From Oryzias latipes (lineage: Eukaryota > Chordata > Actinopteri > Beloniformes > Adrianichthyidae), in assembly GCF_002234675.1 (NCBI RefSeq), contig NC_019877.2, positions 62,001 to 126,000 on the forward strand: DNA of 64,000 bases, read 5' to 3'. The notes under the pieces were generated by a model. That model was not told where the DNA came from, did not search any database, and saw nothing but the letters and a program-made list of their open reading frames with translations. Positions 1-11,865 of the stretch are shown here, piece after piece; positions within the stretch are counted from its first letter, which is position 1, and every line of letters starts with the position of its first letter. The translations under genes and the position numbers were made by a program.

Positions 1-1717
1 CAGACCCCCCACCCCACCCCGGGAGCCCCCTTTGTCTGCTCCTGCTGCCGTTTCCCTGACTGCGGGCCAGGCATTCCTGGGCGTCACACCCTCAGTCAGA
101 GAGACGGCGCTGCAGCTACAGGAATGCTGCAGACGAGTGGAAACTTGACCAAACATGGGGAGATTCACCCCCTCCCCCCTCCTCCTCCTCCTCCTCCTCC
201 TGCGGTCCCACCTGAACCAAACAGCAGAGGAACATTTCACCTGGAGGCTCAGTTTCAAACCGTCATTCTGTTCCTGAACAGAACCGTTCTGTTGGGGGAT
301 TAAAGTGTCTCCCTTTTCACCACATTTGACAGCCCCCCCCCCATGGGACGGCTGTGTTGGTCTGGCAGGATCAGCACAGACTCGTGGTGGAGCAGAGCTC
401 CCAGCTCCTCTGGAGCAGGAGCTGCAACTCTGTGGCCTCCAGGAAAAGCCTGACGGGACAGGCCCGGTGACTCACAGGGGTTCACTTATCTCATTAAACT
501 GTTCACATGCACGCGCATCATGACTGCACCCACCGCACAGGCCTCGCTATGCCAAACCCACCCCAGCAGGCCCACTGAGGAGGAGGGGGGGGATGAAGAT
601 CTGCGTGCTTTTCCCCAAATATGTCCGTTTATTTTTACAGCAAGTGCAGCAGGAAGCTGGACCATGAGTAAAAAACAGAGACAAGATTCTATTCACCATC
701 TGAACAACCGTCTGTCCTCCCCACAAGTCACAGTCTGTGCCCTGGGGGGGCTGCTGGGACAGTCGGCCCCTCCAGAGATCAGACAAAGGGCGCTCTCAGA
801 CACGCTGGCATTTACTGAGGACGGGGGACGGCCGGGCTGCAGGAGCGGTCAGGTCCAGACTCTGATGCTGCAGAGGCGAGAACGCGGACGACGAGCTCTC
901 ATGAGCCCCAGCGTGGTCACAGCTGCCCCTCCCAGACCCACCCATCCTGTGTGATGCTGCACACCTGTGCAGGTGAGCGATGACTCGCTGCTCAGTCAGC
1001 TTCACAAGAACATTTTGTTCCATAAAATAGAAATCTCTGAATCAAACACGGCTGACTCATCCGGAAATCTCCACACGCCTCAAAATCTTTTTAATGATGT
1101 TCTACCACTAGCATCCAGCAGGGGGCGCCCTTCAGATTAGGACACTATTCTGTGTTCAACAAGGAGAACACGCCTCCTTAGATGATCCAGAACGGAGCTC
1201 ATGACCCTAAACTCAATATTTACAGGATTAAGCTCATGTCCTCTAAAGATGACTCATATTTGTAATTATTCAACCAGCGGATCTTATGGAACCTTGTTCC
1301 AGTCCAAGACTGAGGAGTTTGGAGATCAGTTCTCGCTGAGGCTGAGGAAACCTGTTTAAGCCGAGAACGTTTTACTCAGAACCATCTCTACCATGAAGGA
1401 AAGCGCAGGGACAGACAGACACCAAATCCCATGTCATCATCCTACCACTGCCGTGCTTCCCATTTGAGGATTCGTTTCTGTTTTAACCGCGTCAACTAAA
1501 GCCGACTTCTCCTACAAGTCATTTCCAGATCTGAAAAACCAAAGCCTCCGCGTCCTTCAGCTTCTCTGAACCTCTCACACTCTGACCTTTAGGTGACCTC
1601 TAGCTTTGGAAAATCCTCTCTCCACACTGGTGACCTAATTAGAGTTCGTTTAGACAAACTTTAGAACTTTAAGAGGTTAGGAGAGAAAATAACTGTTTCA
1701 CTCACCAACAAGCTCAC
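1..1717. other. SAP30BP intron, no exon seen
   Basis: This stretch lies downstream of the last SAP30BP exon I can place. I looked on the minus strand for the next expected exon (human-like ELVASFSERVRN) and did not find it, so the rest of the gene should lie to the left of base 1. Apart from a short CTC trinucleotide run near 174-201 I see no structure. Small open frames here lack splice context and family likeness. Confidence 0.5.
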
Positions 1718-4700
1718 CTGGATCCATGTTGTTCTTCTCAGAGATCTGGAATAGAAAGCAAATGAAGAGGAATGGGGGGGACAAACAGAAACATTTAGGT
1801 TTCCTCAAAGTCTAAGCAGTTTCCTGAGGCCCCATCAGCTTTCTCTGCCTTTAACCTTTAGGGGGCGCCACAGCAGATCATCTGCCTCATCTTTGGTCTC
1901 CCTCCCTTTCCTGGTAGCTCCGCCCTCAGCATCCTTTCACCAACATCATCACTGCTTCCCCCACAATGCACCTCTCCCCCATCCTCCAGCTCTCATCCAT
2001 GTCCTGAACATCTCCAACCTCCTTCTCTGCTGCTCCTCATCCTCACCGCAGCTCCTCTCTCTGGACCTTCAAAGACCCAAAGCAGCTGCTCCAGATGTTC
2101 TCCAGAAACATCCTCAAAGCAAACATCTGTGGTTCTCTTCGTGTTCCTCACAGATGTTCCTCTGACCTCCACTCGTCCCATAACCTCAGCGTCATTCCTC
2201 TATTTCTATACCTCTGCACGCCTCCGTTCTCCTAAAAATGGAAGCAGAACTCTTCTCCTCCGTTCCTTTGACATCCTCTCCCTCCACAGGTTTGTTAGCA
2301 GGACCAACTGCCTTTCCACTCTTCATCCTCTTCTTCTTCCTCCCCAACCCTCCCTAACATCCTCCTCTTCTCCTCCAACATGTCCCTCATTCATCAGTCC
2401 TCCTTCCATGTCTCCATCAGTCATTTCCATCCCTAACCTGCTGCTCTAAGCTCATCTGTTTCCCCGTTTGCACCGGTGCTGATCCGTGTTCCTGTGGACC
2501 AGAACCATCCGGTGTGAAAGTTCTGTGTGTGAATCAGCATTTACCCAGATGAGGGACAGCCACATGAAAGCATGGGATTGTGCCCCCTAGTGGTGGAAGT
2601 TCTCCCCTTCAAGTCAGGGTTATGCGGTTCATGGATTTAACAGATTCATTTGTTGTTTTAGACGTGTATTTTTGGGGAAATTGAGACTTTTTCACCTGGA
2701 GGCCGAATCAGGAATAAAGAGCTTTTTCTGTCCATCTGCTCCCCTTCAGTAAAGCTGTCCTTGTTTTCTCAGCAGCTTTGAATCTTTACAGCAGCTTCAG
2801 ACCACAGTGACGGACTGAAAGCCCTCTTCTCGTGGTGGGGGGGGGGCTTTCAGAGATTTATTTTTGGCCATATCTCTCAGCTCTACTTGAAATCCCTGCA
2901 GTGAAGCCTCAGGCTGGACTTTCAAAGGAGGAACAGTAAATCTCTGCAGCTCGGCTGGAGTCGTGTACCGACTGAGAAATGCTGCCCGCTCTGCCAACTC
3001 TCTGCAGATGAAGGAACCGCATTTCCAGCACAGAAGGAGCCGATGTTCTCTGGAATCCTTCTGTAACCTGGCAACCAAGACGGAGGACCAAAAAACAGCA
3101 AACAGATGACCGACAAACCACATACATACCAGAAACAGCAGAGTAGATTCTGAATAACAGCTCAGAGATTCACTCCTGACAGGTAAAAAAGGATCAACGC
3201 TAACAAATTCCCTTCAAACATTAACATGTTTATAAGGTCCCTTCAGTTATGAACATCAGGAATCAAACCTATTCCCAAGCAGCACACATTCCTGACTACA
3301 ATTGACCTTTGACACCTGATGTTAGTGGATCTGGACATGTGAAACCTTGACAGCACATCTTTGTCAAACCCACAGACACTCCACGTCCACAGCCAGCAGC
3401 AAATCTGATGCTTTTGGAGTCAGCATGAAGACTGTGGCTCTTCCTCCTGTCATACCCCCACCCCCCCCCCAGCCGACCCAGACCCAACCCGCCATCAACC
3501 CTTCATGACCACAGAAACCTCACTCCCGTGTTACGTGGAGGAAAAAGCAGAGCTGGATTTAAAACAAGCAGAGAAAAGCTGATAAGCGGAGGATGAGGAT
3601 CCGGCAGGCGGACGGGGATCCGACTGGTTCAGGGCGGTTAGTCCAAACAGAAGACAGATGATGAAGATGGAAACAACAAAACATAAAAATAAAGGGAGAG
3701 AGGGACAAAAAATGAGGAGAAGTTCAATGTGGAGTGACTTGGATTTGTTTAGGTCCCTCTTTGGGTTATTTATCTGTCAACTTAACTTCAATTATATTTG
3801 GAAAGTCTTTGAGTGCCAGAAAAAACCACTGCACCATAAACCTGTTTGATTATGAGGATGTTTTTAATCGCTTAAATCTATAAATCCTTCAACCAATCAT
3901 AGTTTTCCTGTGTCTCGTTCTTTTTTCTAGTATCTTCCTCCATGTTTTGCTGCCTAACTTCTACAATGTTTCAGCTATTTTATCCATTCAACTATTCAAA
4001 TGTTCAGCATCTTCAGCTTTTTCCAGCTGTGACTTTTGGTCCTTCAAATCCTTGAACTTTTCCAGATATTCCAGGATTTCTGCCTCCATTGAAACACATG
4101 GGGAATCCTTGGTGCAGACGCTCGCTGGTTCGATACCCGGCTCTGGCATTTTACACAAACATATCTATTTTTCTCTTACTTTATTTATTTGTTCTCATTT
4201 TATTTAAGGTCAATTTTGAACATTTCTTTCTTTTGTTGCCAATCATTAGCCTTTAAGTTTCATTTTCATTCAGCAACACGGCATCTACCTGCATTTTCTT
4301 CTGGAAATGCTTTTGGTTAAACATCTCTATCTTTGATTATATCTGCTGTTATTTACCAACAGAAAACCAGAACCGGACTTGATCTGTATAAGGATCTGTG
4401 TGGATGCAAACGGCTCCGAGAAGAGACGATGCAAACAAACTTCACTGCAACAACCATGAGAAGTAAACTCCACTGAACCCAAACGCCATCGCTCCATCAG
4501 CGAGGAAAACCAGCGTTTCTGTCAGTCAACAGATGGACGTCTCATTACAGACAAGTGTTAAACGTCATTGCTCCTGTAACCTTTGATAAACAGTCAGACA
4601 CGCTCCGCCTGCTGTCGTCTCGCTTCCCCGCGTAGAAAAACAGACAGACGACCTTCATGCGTCAGCAGAGGATCAGATTAGCAGAAAGCTGAGGCTTAAG

Positions 4701-6691
4701 GCTGCTGCTGCCGGTGAGGACCGAGCCTCAACGCCGCAGGCTGGCGGGCGTCACACCTGTGTGCGTGCGCAGGTACGCGCCGGTGTGGACTTCAGCTCAA
4801 AGCGCCGCACACTTTAGCAGACTGCTCCTTCACACACAGAGCTGTCAGGTGTGTTAGTCAGGTCCCAGCACCACACAGGTGAGCAGCAGCGGCATCCATC
4901 CCACAGCAGGTGGGGGTTCAAATACCTCAAAATCATCGGGGTCCCTCCCCTCGTCTGATCCGTCCATTTCCTACAAAACAAAAACATAGAAGGTTAACAC
5001 TGTGGCACAGCAGCGGGGAGGGAGGAGCCATCTTCATCCTCCGCTGCCAAACACCTGAGTCTGCTGCTGAAACTCTGAAGGCCACATGGCTCTGCCCTGA
5101 CACAACGCTTCACCGTCTCCTCATAGGAAACTGCTCGGAATAAAACCCCACCGTTTCAAACGACCTGTTCCACAGGCCCAAACTTTGACCAAAAGGAAAG
5201 AGGCCTGGAAACATATGAAGCTGCTGACGGCAGAAAACGAGCATCCAGCCAAACCTGAAAGCAGCACAAAGCTCCGAGGTTCATCCAGTCCTGAACATTT
5301 ATCCATAAGGATATTCAGCACAACAGGAAAGGAAATGTGTGGCATCAAAACCCCGTTTTCCTTTGAAACCTCCACACAGAAAGCAGGTTTGATGCGTTCC
5401 AGTTGGTGCTTCTTCTGTGAGACGTCAACAAACCATGACGCAGACTAAAGACTCTTCTGCATCCAAGGCTGCTTTTTTACCAGAGTCCGGGTTAACATTG
5501 ACGTTCAGGCAGAAATGAAAACAGGTCCGTCAGGCAGGAGCTTTCAGGACCAACATGTTCCGAACAGTAACGGTTGATTCATTCTGGATCGTTAAAATAA
5601 ACAGATTATTTTTATCCTAGAATGTGATTAAGTTTTATTTTTGCTCCTTTCCTTTAGATTTGATTGTTTTTGATCCAGAACTCCTCTAAAATAACTTAAC
5701 AAAAGTATGTGATGAAAAAATAACCAAATAAACTCTTGAGACTACAAAGAAAAATAAAAAGAAAGTGAAATTTTATGAACGCAGTCGGTCACCGCTGATA
5801 TAAAACATCTATATGATATTTATTGAAACTATGACAGAACTATGACTATCAGGCTGTTTTTAAGAGTTTCTGCTGCTTCCTTTGTTCCCATCAGAGTCAC
5901 AGACACAAAAAACTTGAACCAGAACTAAAATGTTTCGACAAACAGACAGAAAGTCCAGACAGCAGTTCTCAGCTGCTTCACTCTCTGCCTCCAGCAGGGC
6001 AAAGGGCCTCACAGCTGTGTCCACATCTACATTCAAACAGGCAGAATTAGGTCAAATACTGACCGAGTTGCTTTCCTTGATGCCTTCATCTTCAGACTCT
6101 CTGTTTCCGGGATCTTCGGTTCGGTTCAGGTCCTCCTCCCCATAACCGTATAAAACGAGGCTTCCTCCTCCATGGACCTCTGAGCGGACAGAACCACAAG
6201 ATTCCCAGACAGGAAGAAGAAAACGGGTCAGAATCAGCAACGACACCGAGTGAATTACGTCACACCGAAAACGGAGCTAAATGTGGATCCGCGTTAACTA
6301 CAGTAAATTAGTAAATATTATACAGTTCGATTCGATAAATTTATGTTGAACTCTGTTAAGTTTACCTTTATGTAAATAAATACTTGTTAAATTGTGCCGG
6401 GTGTCTAACTATATGTTATTATTGACATTTAGAAACAGGCAAAATTAAAATAACAAAAGAGTATTTTTACCAAAGATAATGAAGGAGGTCGGTTATATTA
6501 AGCTAGCTACAGCTAACGTTAGCTTTAGCATGACGTTCCTGGTCCGGTTTAAAAGGCGAGCTATAGTCGCCCAAAGCGAAAGACAGTTCTGACATACCCG
6601 ACTCCTCTGGTTCTGGGTCAGAGTCCGGTTCTGAATCGTCTCCATAATCCGCTAAAGACGAAAGAAGAGCGCTCTTTTTGCCGCTCGCCAT
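1718..6691 (-). CDS. sap30bp: SAP30-binding protein, 5' part (four exons, partial)
   Basis: This is the start of SAP30BP (HCNGP), a nuclear protein that binds the SIN3-complex subunit SAP30 and takes part in transcriptional repression and splicing. Minus-strand exons are 6598-6691, 6064-6179, 4926-4970 and 1718-1745. Phases agree at every join, with donors GTATGT, GTCAGT, GTATTT and GTGAGC. The protein starts MASGKKSALLSSLADYGDDS, close to human MAGKKNVLSSLAVYAEDS, followed by an acidic Ser/Glu-rich stretch typical of the family. The short fourth exon (ISEKNNMDP) matches the human segment before QELVASF. The conserved core lies off the left edge. The first two exons are secure; exons 3 and 4 are short and rest mainly on splice phase. 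SMIM6 lies upstream on the same strand. Confidence 0.85.
1858..1960 (-). mobile_element. LINE 3'-end relic (C terminus of reverse transcriptase ORF)
   Basis: Read on the minus strand, this stretch codes a degraded tail containing RMLRAELPGKGGRPK and then RQMICCGAP followed by a stop (stop codon at 1858-1860). I recall fish non-LTR retrotransposons, probably of the RTE type, ending in RMLRMELPGRRPRGRPKRR...RQMIRCGDP. Several internal stretches of the usual sequence are missing, so this is an old fragment inside SAP30BP intron 3. Pyrimidine-rich sequence continues to about 2450 and may be more of the relic. The assignment to a clade is from memory only. Confidence 0.5.
1961..4925. other. SAP30BP intron 3, remainder
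   Basis: This is intronic sequence between exons 4926-4970 and 1718-1745. Open frames near 1893-2449, 2797-3127 and 3296-3487 have low-complexity composition and no family likeness. I see no further exon or RNA gene. Confidence 0.4.
3945..4160. repeat. Dispersed fish repeat with a tRNA box-B-like end (tentative)
   Basis: The stretch is rich in TTCAGC / TTCCAGC words, then runs through a CCATTGAAACACATGGGG motif that I remember as common in percomorph intergenic DNA. It ends in GGTTCGATACCCGGCTCTGGC, which resembles the T arm and acceptor end of a tRNA. No clear target-site duplication was found. It could be a SINE fragment or a simple diverged repeat. Confidence 0.3.
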
Positions 6692-7822
6692 CGCCGTCGA
6701 ACGCGATGCTTGGTCGCGGAATTCAAACGTCACAAACTGCGCATGCGCACATGCCGTTTCTGTGTTGTGATCGGAGTAGTAAACACGAAGCCCAAACACG
6801 ACGACTCAAAGTTTCCTTTATGTAACTTTTTTTTAAAGAAAACAATTCAGTGTCTATTGGCACGTAATTTTCAAAATAGCTGCGGGAGTCCTGGACCTTT
6901 TTCTGGGCCGGACCGACCCAGAGGAAGCGTTAAGATGAGGATTACGGTTAGAGTTTGACCCGCAAAGGGTTCTGAGCGGCTGTTCCTGCAGCTCACCCCC
7001 CCCCCCCCCCCCGATAGATCAGAGAACATTATAGGTGAGTGACAGATGATCCACATCTACCTCATTTAAACATTATCCATGCTAGTGGTAATGGTTCAAA
7101 AATATAACTTTTATTGAAATATGTTTGTTCTGTATTTATGGAAGTTTTTCTGTTCCTTCAGATTCCGAATTTGGGATTTTCTTTCTGAAATGTTCAAAAC
7201 ATTCTCTAAATCAAAAAAAGAAAGTCTGATGGAACAGAAAAACTTGCATTTGTATTCATTCATGGTTTGGCTGTAAGAAATACCATTTTCTAAATCTTGT
7301 TTTCTTTGTTTGAAGGTTCTATTAATGTTTTTTGTGATCGTTTATCATCTTTAAATACAAACCGGAAAAAGGTTCTTGTTAGTAGAAACAACGATTTCAT
7401 TTCACGTTAATGAGGAGAAATGATGAAATAAACAGAAATGCACACTGTGATGTTTTTATTCATCCATAGAGGGCTGCATTAGATTTTGTCTAAAGCAAAG
7501 TAAACTGAAGTTGTGTTTGGTTATAAAATGCCTCATTTTAGTGAGACATCAGCAGACAAAGGGGAAGGTTTTTATATTTTACTGCTTTCTTGTGGTTTCA
7601 AATCATCATTTTGAGGATAATTGTCCATAAATGAACTCCTGTAGACATGAGTTGAGTCATAAAGCCGCGGATGTTTCATTTGTCACGTCTGCAGCCCATC
7701 ACTACGTTGTTTTACAGCACACAGGCACACGCGGTACATGTGTTTTTAAAGGGGGGGAACTAAAACGAAGTTCAGCATTTGGACCATCCGTCCTTTCATA
7801 GACTCCAGACGTTTGCTGGCGT
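6692..7822. other. SAP30BP upstream region and SMIM6 3' flank
   Basis: The first hundred or so bases upstream of the SAP30BP start have several CpGs and a GCGCATGCGC palindrome (6738-6747) resembling an NRF1 site, so a housekeeping promoter is likely here. A run of 17 C lies at 6996-7012. The rest is AT-rich and holds no gene I can support. Confidence 0.45.
7455..7460 (-). terminator. Possible poly(A) signal of SMIM6
   Basis: TTTATT on the + strand reads AATAAA on the minus strand. It lies about 360 bp downstream of the SMIM6 stop, a reasonable 3' UTR length. Confidence 0.35.
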
Positions 7823-8186
7823 CTAAATCACAGAGTCCTCCTGCCTCCTCCTCCTCCGTGGGCCGCAGCAGCATCCGTACAGCAGAGCGAAGAAAGCCAA
7901 GGCCAGCGTCCCCAAGGCGAACAGAGCCAAGACCACAAAGCCCCCCAGGGCCCAGGGCTCCTGCTGCATGCGATGCAGGAACCAGTCCACCCAGTCCTCA
8001 GGTGAAGCTGTGGGTTCCTGCTGCTCCAGCAAACTGTGCAGGAAGGGAGGAATCAGCCCCAAAGTTACCCCAAAACATAGTTTTAGAAAAATATATTTAT
8101 ATATTTTTAACCTTCTGCTGGTGGTTCTTCCCCCCCTTCCCCCCACTAACACATTCCTGTTCAAACACCCACCTCAGCCCCGCCAT
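7823..8186 (-). CDS. smim6: SMIM6-like membrane micropeptide (candidate fish endoregulin)
   Basis: This is a two-exon gene with coding exons 8173-8186 and 7823-8033. The first exon holds only ATGGCGGGGCTGAG before a GTGGGT donor; the acceptor is TGCACAG. The joined frame gives 74 aa starting MAGLSLLEQQEP. An amphipathic stretch, EDWVDWFLHRMQQEPWALGG, leads into one hydrophobic segment at about residues 37-57, then three Cys and five Arg, ending QEDSVI. Human SMIM6 (endoregulin, a SERCA-inhibiting micropeptide) has WNDAFWQNPWDQGG before a membrane span with the same spacing of LF, L and FA residues. The polybasic tail differs from the acidic human tail. Position between SMIM5 and SAP30BP supports orthology. 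SERCA binding is inferred from family only. The tiny first exon was chosen by phase and splice signal and needs RNA evidence. Confidence 0.75.
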
Positions 8187-8834
8187 GTCCAACCAAACGA
8201 TCCGTTCACGGCTCAGCGACTCCCAACAGACGGCTCCAGTCCCCGTTTGGCTCTACAGAAAGCTGTGGAAGGACGTGAGGAGGCCAAGCATGGCGGTCCG
8301 CTGTCACCCTGCACGGGGAAGGCCTCTGTGGAGTCCACCTCGCCGCCAGGACAGCCGCCACGGCAAAGTGAAAACACCAGCTCGGGGTTAATGTTTAAAC
8401 CATAAACGCTGACTGTTGGAGTCAAACAGGAAGTCCACTGATTCCTGCGCAGCTACAGCAACGACTGAACATTTACATGTGGAAGTGTTTTATTCAAACA
8501 CAATGAACACACAAAATCAGCAACACAAGGATGAAGTTTCCTCCTCATGGTTATGGGCTCAAACTTTTAACCCGCGTGAGTCCAAAAGTACATTTTGATG
8601 GGAGTGAGATCCATGAACAGAACCTTCCTGTAGTTGCACTGTCACACCAGCAGAGGGCGCTGTGATACAGGATGAGGGCTCAGGAAGAGCCTCTGACATT
8701 TTCAGCAGCTCTCAGAGTCCCAGGTCATCCAGAAGCTCACGGTTCAGACGATGAATGCAGCGTCCATCTTCACAGATGAGCCTCGTTTGATGTTAACTGG
8801 AGTCCACGGGTCCTGCTGGTCCGGTTTTCTCCTC
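8187..8834. other. Spacer between SMIM6 start and SMIM5 stop
   Basis: This holds the SMIM5 3' UTR and the SMIM6 promoter region. No other coding sequence is supported. Confidence 0.5.
8489..8494 (-). terminator. Possible poly(A) signal of SMIM5
   Basis: AATAAA is read on the minus strand about 340 bp downstream of the SMIM5 stop and about 300 bp before the SMIM6 start codon. Confidence 0.4.
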
Positions 8835-9880
8835 TCAGACGGGCTGAACTCTTGAGGCCTGATATTTGGGTTTCCCACAGCAGCAGCAGTGGATGCAGCA
8901 CAGCAGGATCATGAAGAGGAACGTGGCTGTGAGGAGAACCAGACGAGAGGCGTCACTGATCCTACAGTCCAGACCTAAAGGTGCTCTGGATAGATCCGTT
9001 GGTCCAGACCCGACCCGCTTAATTTGGTCCGGATGGAGTCCTGAACCTTCTTTGGTCTGTATTCAGACTGCAGTCAAGGTGACTAAAGCGTGGAAGCAAA
9101 ACCACATCACTACAGATCTCCTCACTCATTGGCCAGGAATTCTGATGGCTACGAGTAAAGTAATTTAATTACAATTGCTCCCAGTAACTAAAGTAAAGTA
9201 ATTTAATTACTTTTTAAAAAGTATTTACCCAACACTGTCAGTGGATCTGTCTGCAAGTCCGTCTACCGAGGGTCATCAACGTTTTGACGTTTTTAGACCG
9301 TTACGGTTCATTTCTGTCAGGTCTGCGTCATTTTATATTTTTATTTTTCAATACTTATTCATTTAAGGAACCAAACAACCTGAGAAAACTGCAGTAAAAC
9401 GTCCAGCTGCTGCATGAAGAAGCAGCCGATGAAAACTGGACCATAGATTTCATCTTCTGCAAAAGTTTAACTGTAGAAGAAAAACCAACAAAGATAAAAT
9501 GCTAAAAAAAAGGGGGGGGGGGGGGGTAGTCTGAAAATCATGTAATTTCCAGGAAAAGATTCAAGTCGGTCCAACATCATGAATCCTAAATGCTAAAATG
9601 AACTGATGCTGTGACAAAGTGACGTCACGATCTGTGGTAAACTGTCATTACTAACCACACGTTTAGTGGAAATAATGTGATGATGGGTTCAAGTCAGACA
9701 GAAGCTCTTTCTGGAATTAAAGTCATTGAACCTCCAGTTTCATGTTTTCCAGCCAAACTCACCAAAAAACAGGACCAGGATGACGAAGGCCCCCAGCTCC
9801 AGCGGACTTGCCTGTCCGAGTCCCTGCAGCTTCATCCACACCTTCTCCAGGAGGTTCTGGAACTCCTGCTTCACCTCCAT
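8835..9880 (-). CDS. smim5: Small integral membrane protein 5
   Basis: The two coding exons are 9763-9880 and 8835-8926, joined by a GTGAGT donor and a CTCACAG acceptor in matching phase. The product is 69 aa. The start MEVKQEFQNLLEKVWMKLQG sits in a strong Kozak context (GCCACCATGG). Residues about 29-50 form one hydrophobic span, followed by a cysteine cluster (CCIHCCCC) and a short polar tail ending SRVQPV. Human SMIM5 has the same plan: helix ending LQRLPQAEPVEIVAFSVI, then a span and a CSCCC cluster. The function is not well established; the Cys cluster suggests palmitoylation, which is inference. The intron (8927-9762) shows no other feature except a run of 15 G near 9512-9526. The gene heads the minus-strand SMIM5-SMIM6-SAP30BP trio. 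Confidence 0.85.
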
Positions 9881-11865
9881 GGTGGCTCCTCGATGCAAGC
9901 GGCCCTCCTGCAGGAGCAAAGGCAGAGGATGAGGGAGGGAGGCTGGAGGAAAGAGCTCCAGCAAACCCTGTAACCGTGGCGTTCCCTCCCTCTGAGCGCA
10001 CGCTCCCCGAGCACGCTCCCCGAGCACGCTCATGAGCACGCTCAGTCACACTCAGTAACTTCCTGTGTGAGTGGGAGCGTGTGGACAGACCGCATGTCCA
10101 CTCCTTCACCTCCTCTCTATAAACAGTCAAACTATTTCCGGCTGGCATTTCAGGAGCAGACGTGTCGTGGCGCCGCAGCAGCTGTGTGTGGGTGAGACCC
10201 GGCTGACTGATACCGGGCCGGGGGTGGTACTGATGAGGAGTTCAGTTTGAGTCTGAAACAAACCTGAGAAGATGCAAAAAACAGCAGCAGAGCCAAAAAA
10301 AACGAGACTTTCCTTACTTTCCTCAACTGCTGCAGCGCTTGTGTTGCTAAGCAACCAGTAGGCGTCATCAGATCAGATTGTTTACAAACACATTTCCTAA
10401 CAATAATGATGTAAACAAAAATGATGACATCTCTGATTGTTGAATCAATGCTGGAAAATGTAAAGCAGCTGATGTTTCTGCTCTTTTTAGTGGTTAGTCT
10501 CTGTTTTTCCATTCAGTTGAACAGAATTCATGTTTTTTTTTTATCAGTTAAGTTTAATAACATCCCTAAAATGAGGCAAACATGCCATGAACAGTGGTCA
10601 AATATGTGGTTTTCTGCTCATTTGCATAATTCTGTTTGAGTTCTCCTTCAGTCTGACTCCATGAAAACAGCAAAAGTATGGAAAACATTTGAAGAAACGT
10701 TTCATTTCTGAGCAGAAATGTTTGGTCATGTCTGTATGTTTCTGACATAGAAACATATTAATGTCCTATGTTTGCCTCACGACTCATTTGTTTCTGAACC
10801 ACAAGCTAACGGGTTTCTGTCACACTCACTCCCATCTTTTTATGTGAAAACAGAATCAGAATCATCTGCATTCTGCTTTGGATCAGAAAAAGCCTTCGTG
10901 TCAGAAATGCTCCTATTGGCTGCTGTTCATCTCACGGCTTCTGCTCCCTGCAGCATTTCCTCCACATTTATTGGAGCTCCTGGTCACTGATGGTTTAGAT
11001 TCGGTTTGTTTCATGAAACCTCTGATGATTTACGGACAAACGGTGTTTGGAGATGATGGCAGGACTGTTTGGTGTGTGTCCACGCACACATCCAGCTCTG
11101 AAATGTTCCCCGCCGCCAAACGCCTGACTAAAAACCACCAGGATTCCTGCCAAGTTTCAGAAACAGCCGCTGACGGAGTCTGAAACACTGAAACCGAAGT
11201 GGCCGGAGAACCTCAGAGAGACACGGGTGAAGATGTTCAGGTGAAAAAGACGGAGACAAACGGGACAAACCACGGAGGAAACGTGGCGTCTGGCGGCTCC
11301 CACGCGCCCCAGAACTAAACTCTCCTCGTCCAAGTCGGAGTTTGAGTCACAGGAGCAGAACGAGAGAAGCGGCTCAACAGAAAGTGAGTTTTTTAGCTTG
11401 TTTAGCCGACAACCATGTGACGAGAGATTAGGAAGTGAGCATGGAGGTGGAGGGATCATGGTGTGGGCTTTGAACAGCAGGTCAGGGTTCCAGATTGACT
11501 GAAGACCAAAGAGTCAATGATTGAAATGGATGGGCTGAAGTCCAGGCGTCTGAGATCTCAGAGGATCGGAGTGAAGCATTCTGGGTAAAAACATGATGAG
11601 AAACAGGACTAAGAGGAACCTGAGCAGCTGCTGAATCTCTGAGGACCTTAACCATGCCCACATGTTTCTCTGGCTTCCTGTTTGTGCTGCTGCAGTCAGA
11701 AAAAAGTTTCTGCACGTTTTCCTCTGCATGCCATGCCCCCCTCCCCCCTTTTAACAAGTTTCTTCTGAAATGTGAATAACAGAGAATAAGAAGAAACAGA
11801 CTCACCTACTTCTCACTGCTCTCTGGAAGCTGACGGCATCCTCTGCTGGACTCCAACGTCTGCAG
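9881..11865. other. Intergenic, no gene seen
   Basis: Upstream flank of SMIM5. GAGCACGCTC words are repeated near 10004-10032. Open frames on both strands are short and resemble no family I know. Untranslated SMIM5 exons could lie here but cannot be placed by eye. Confidence 0.45.
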
